Shown: piece after piece, positions 54,463-54,824 of the stretch
How the letters are laid out: the number at the start of each line of letters is the position of its first letter
Position numbering within the stretch: position 1 is the first letter of the stretch
DNA from: a virus
IMG/VR virus record: IMGVR_UViG_3300002835_013237
Coordinates: 1 to 54,824 of that record
Length of the DNA stretch: 54,824 nucleotides
Reading direction: 5' to 3' (one strand)
The notes under the pieces: generated by a model
Told to the model about the DNA's origin: nothing
The model's database searches: none
What the model saw: the letters and a program-made list of their open reading frames with translations, nothing else
Position numbers and translations under genes: made by a program

Positions 54463-54824
54463 ATGGGAAGAAAGAAAAAACAAATGACCGCAACTGAGAT
54501 GTTAAATTTAAATATAAATAAAAACACAAGTATGAATACAGGTAAAAGAAGAGGTAGACCACGTAAAAATCAAGTTATGGAGTATCAAGTATCTGTTCCC
54601 GCTAAAATTGATTTTGATATTGTCAAATTGAATAACTTGGATATTGACCCAAGAATGATGGACACCATGAAGAGTGGAATGATTGTTGATGATTTGATTA
54701 GTCATGAAGGTGGTATACCATGTGCCACAAATATAATGTGTATTGGTGATCCAGGTGTAGGTAAAACAACTGTGTTACTAGATATTTTAGCTGGTGTTCA
54801 GAATCGTGGACGTAAGTGTTTGTT
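54463..54824 (+). CDS. RecA-fold ATPase with AT-hook, N-terminal part (runs off the edge)
   Basis: Only the first 120 residues are visible. Residues 1-35 are basic and include KRRGRPRK, the core of an AT-hook that binds the minor groove of A+T-rich DNA. Further on, GIPCATNIMCIGDPGVGKTTVLLDILAG is a Walker A loop of the RecA/DnaB/KaiC fold. This fits a UvsX/RadA-type recombinase or a gp41-like replicative helicase; the visible part cannot decide. A start at 54532 (MNTGKRRGR) is also possible, with an ATATAAATA stretch before it. Confidence 0.7.
   Translation, partial: MGRKKKQMTATEMLNLNINKNTSMNTGKRRGRPRKNQVMEYQVSVPAKIDFDIVKLNNLDIDPRMMDTMKSGMIVDDLISHEGGIPCATNIMCIGDPGVGKTTVLLDILAGVQNRGRKCL

Noticed and set aside
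1-54824. Insertion sequences, transposases, CRISPR arrays and rRNA
   Set aside because: I looked for transposase DDE motifs, terminal inverted repeats around genes, regularly spaced direct repeats and rRNA signatures and saw none.

Overview
The window is a strongly A+T-rich, almost completely coding stretch with every credible gene on the + strand, and it reads as the replication/host-takeover part of a large T4-type (myovirus-like) bacteriophage genome. T4-like replisome parts are present: a family-B DNA polymerase (gp43 type), a sliding-clamp-like protein (gp45 type), both clamp-loader subunits (gp44 and a probable gp62), and a RecA-fold ATPase that runs off the right edge. No capsid, tail or terminase gene is recognisable, so those must lie outside. 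Several signals point to a Bacteroidota host. Genes lack Shine-Dalgarno sequences, TAnnTTT(A/G)-like promoter boxes recur in front of genes, and one phage protein ends in a type IX secretion (Por) sorting domain, a system known only from Bacteroidota.

Layout. 0-2 kb: end of an Smr-like gene, a small membrane protein, GTP cyclohydrolase I, a phosphoribosyltransferase and a dUTPase/dCTP-deaminase-fold enzyme, closed by a terminator. 2.1-7.7 kb: a membrane protein and a first glycan block (two glycosyltransferases, FkbM methyltransferase, UDP-galactopyranose mutase). 7.7-11.4 kb: DNA polymerase, a small multi-pass membrane protein and the clamp. 11.4-14.5 kb: a chaperone cassette (Hsp20, GroES, GroEL), with a 12-bp perfect inverted repeat flanking hsp20, then a cysteine-cluster protein. 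14.5-16.0 kb: eight ordinary tRNAs (Pro, Glu, Thr, Gln, Ser, Met, Arg, Leu), one tRNA-like gene with about 25 extra nucleotides, a tiny lipoprotein gene and a complete tmRNA whose tag is unusually long.

16.0-25.1 kb is the most unusual region, a run of exported or membrane proteins. It holds a Thr-Pro-linker protein, two CsgG/curli-assembly-like secreted proteins, a 630-residue cohesin/dockerin-like protein with a T9SS sorting domain, a probable outer-membrane barrel, a C-type lectin that looks like a truncated relative of the T9SS cargo, holin/spanin-like small membrane proteins and a secreted NlpC/P60 peptidase. Together they look like a phage programme for remodelling or decorating the envelope of a Bacteroidota cell, plus lysis functions. 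25.1-31.3 kb returns to nucleotide metabolism and replication (nucleotidyltransferase fold, ThyX, phosphoesterase, clamp loader, MazG-like protein, Cas4-like nuclease, RHH protein).

31.3-48.8 kb is a second, very large glycan block. It encodes numerous glycosyltransferases, a UDP-sugar dehydrogenase, a HAD phosphatase, a NeuB/NeuA/sialyltransferase-like trio (nonulosonic acid synthesis, activation and transfer), GDP-mannose dehydratase plus a DegT aminotransferase (the GDP-perosamine route), two further sugar epimerases and methyltransferases. 48.8-54.8 kb holds small phage genes (a paralogous UVR-like pair, degenerate HNH protein, GT32, SWIM finger, thioredoxin, DUF932, metallopeptidase), tandem hairpins and the start of the RecA-fold ATPase. 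Genes are tightly packed with ATGA/TAATG overlaps, implying long translationally coupled operons. All functional calls come from reading motifs by eye; no database search was possible.
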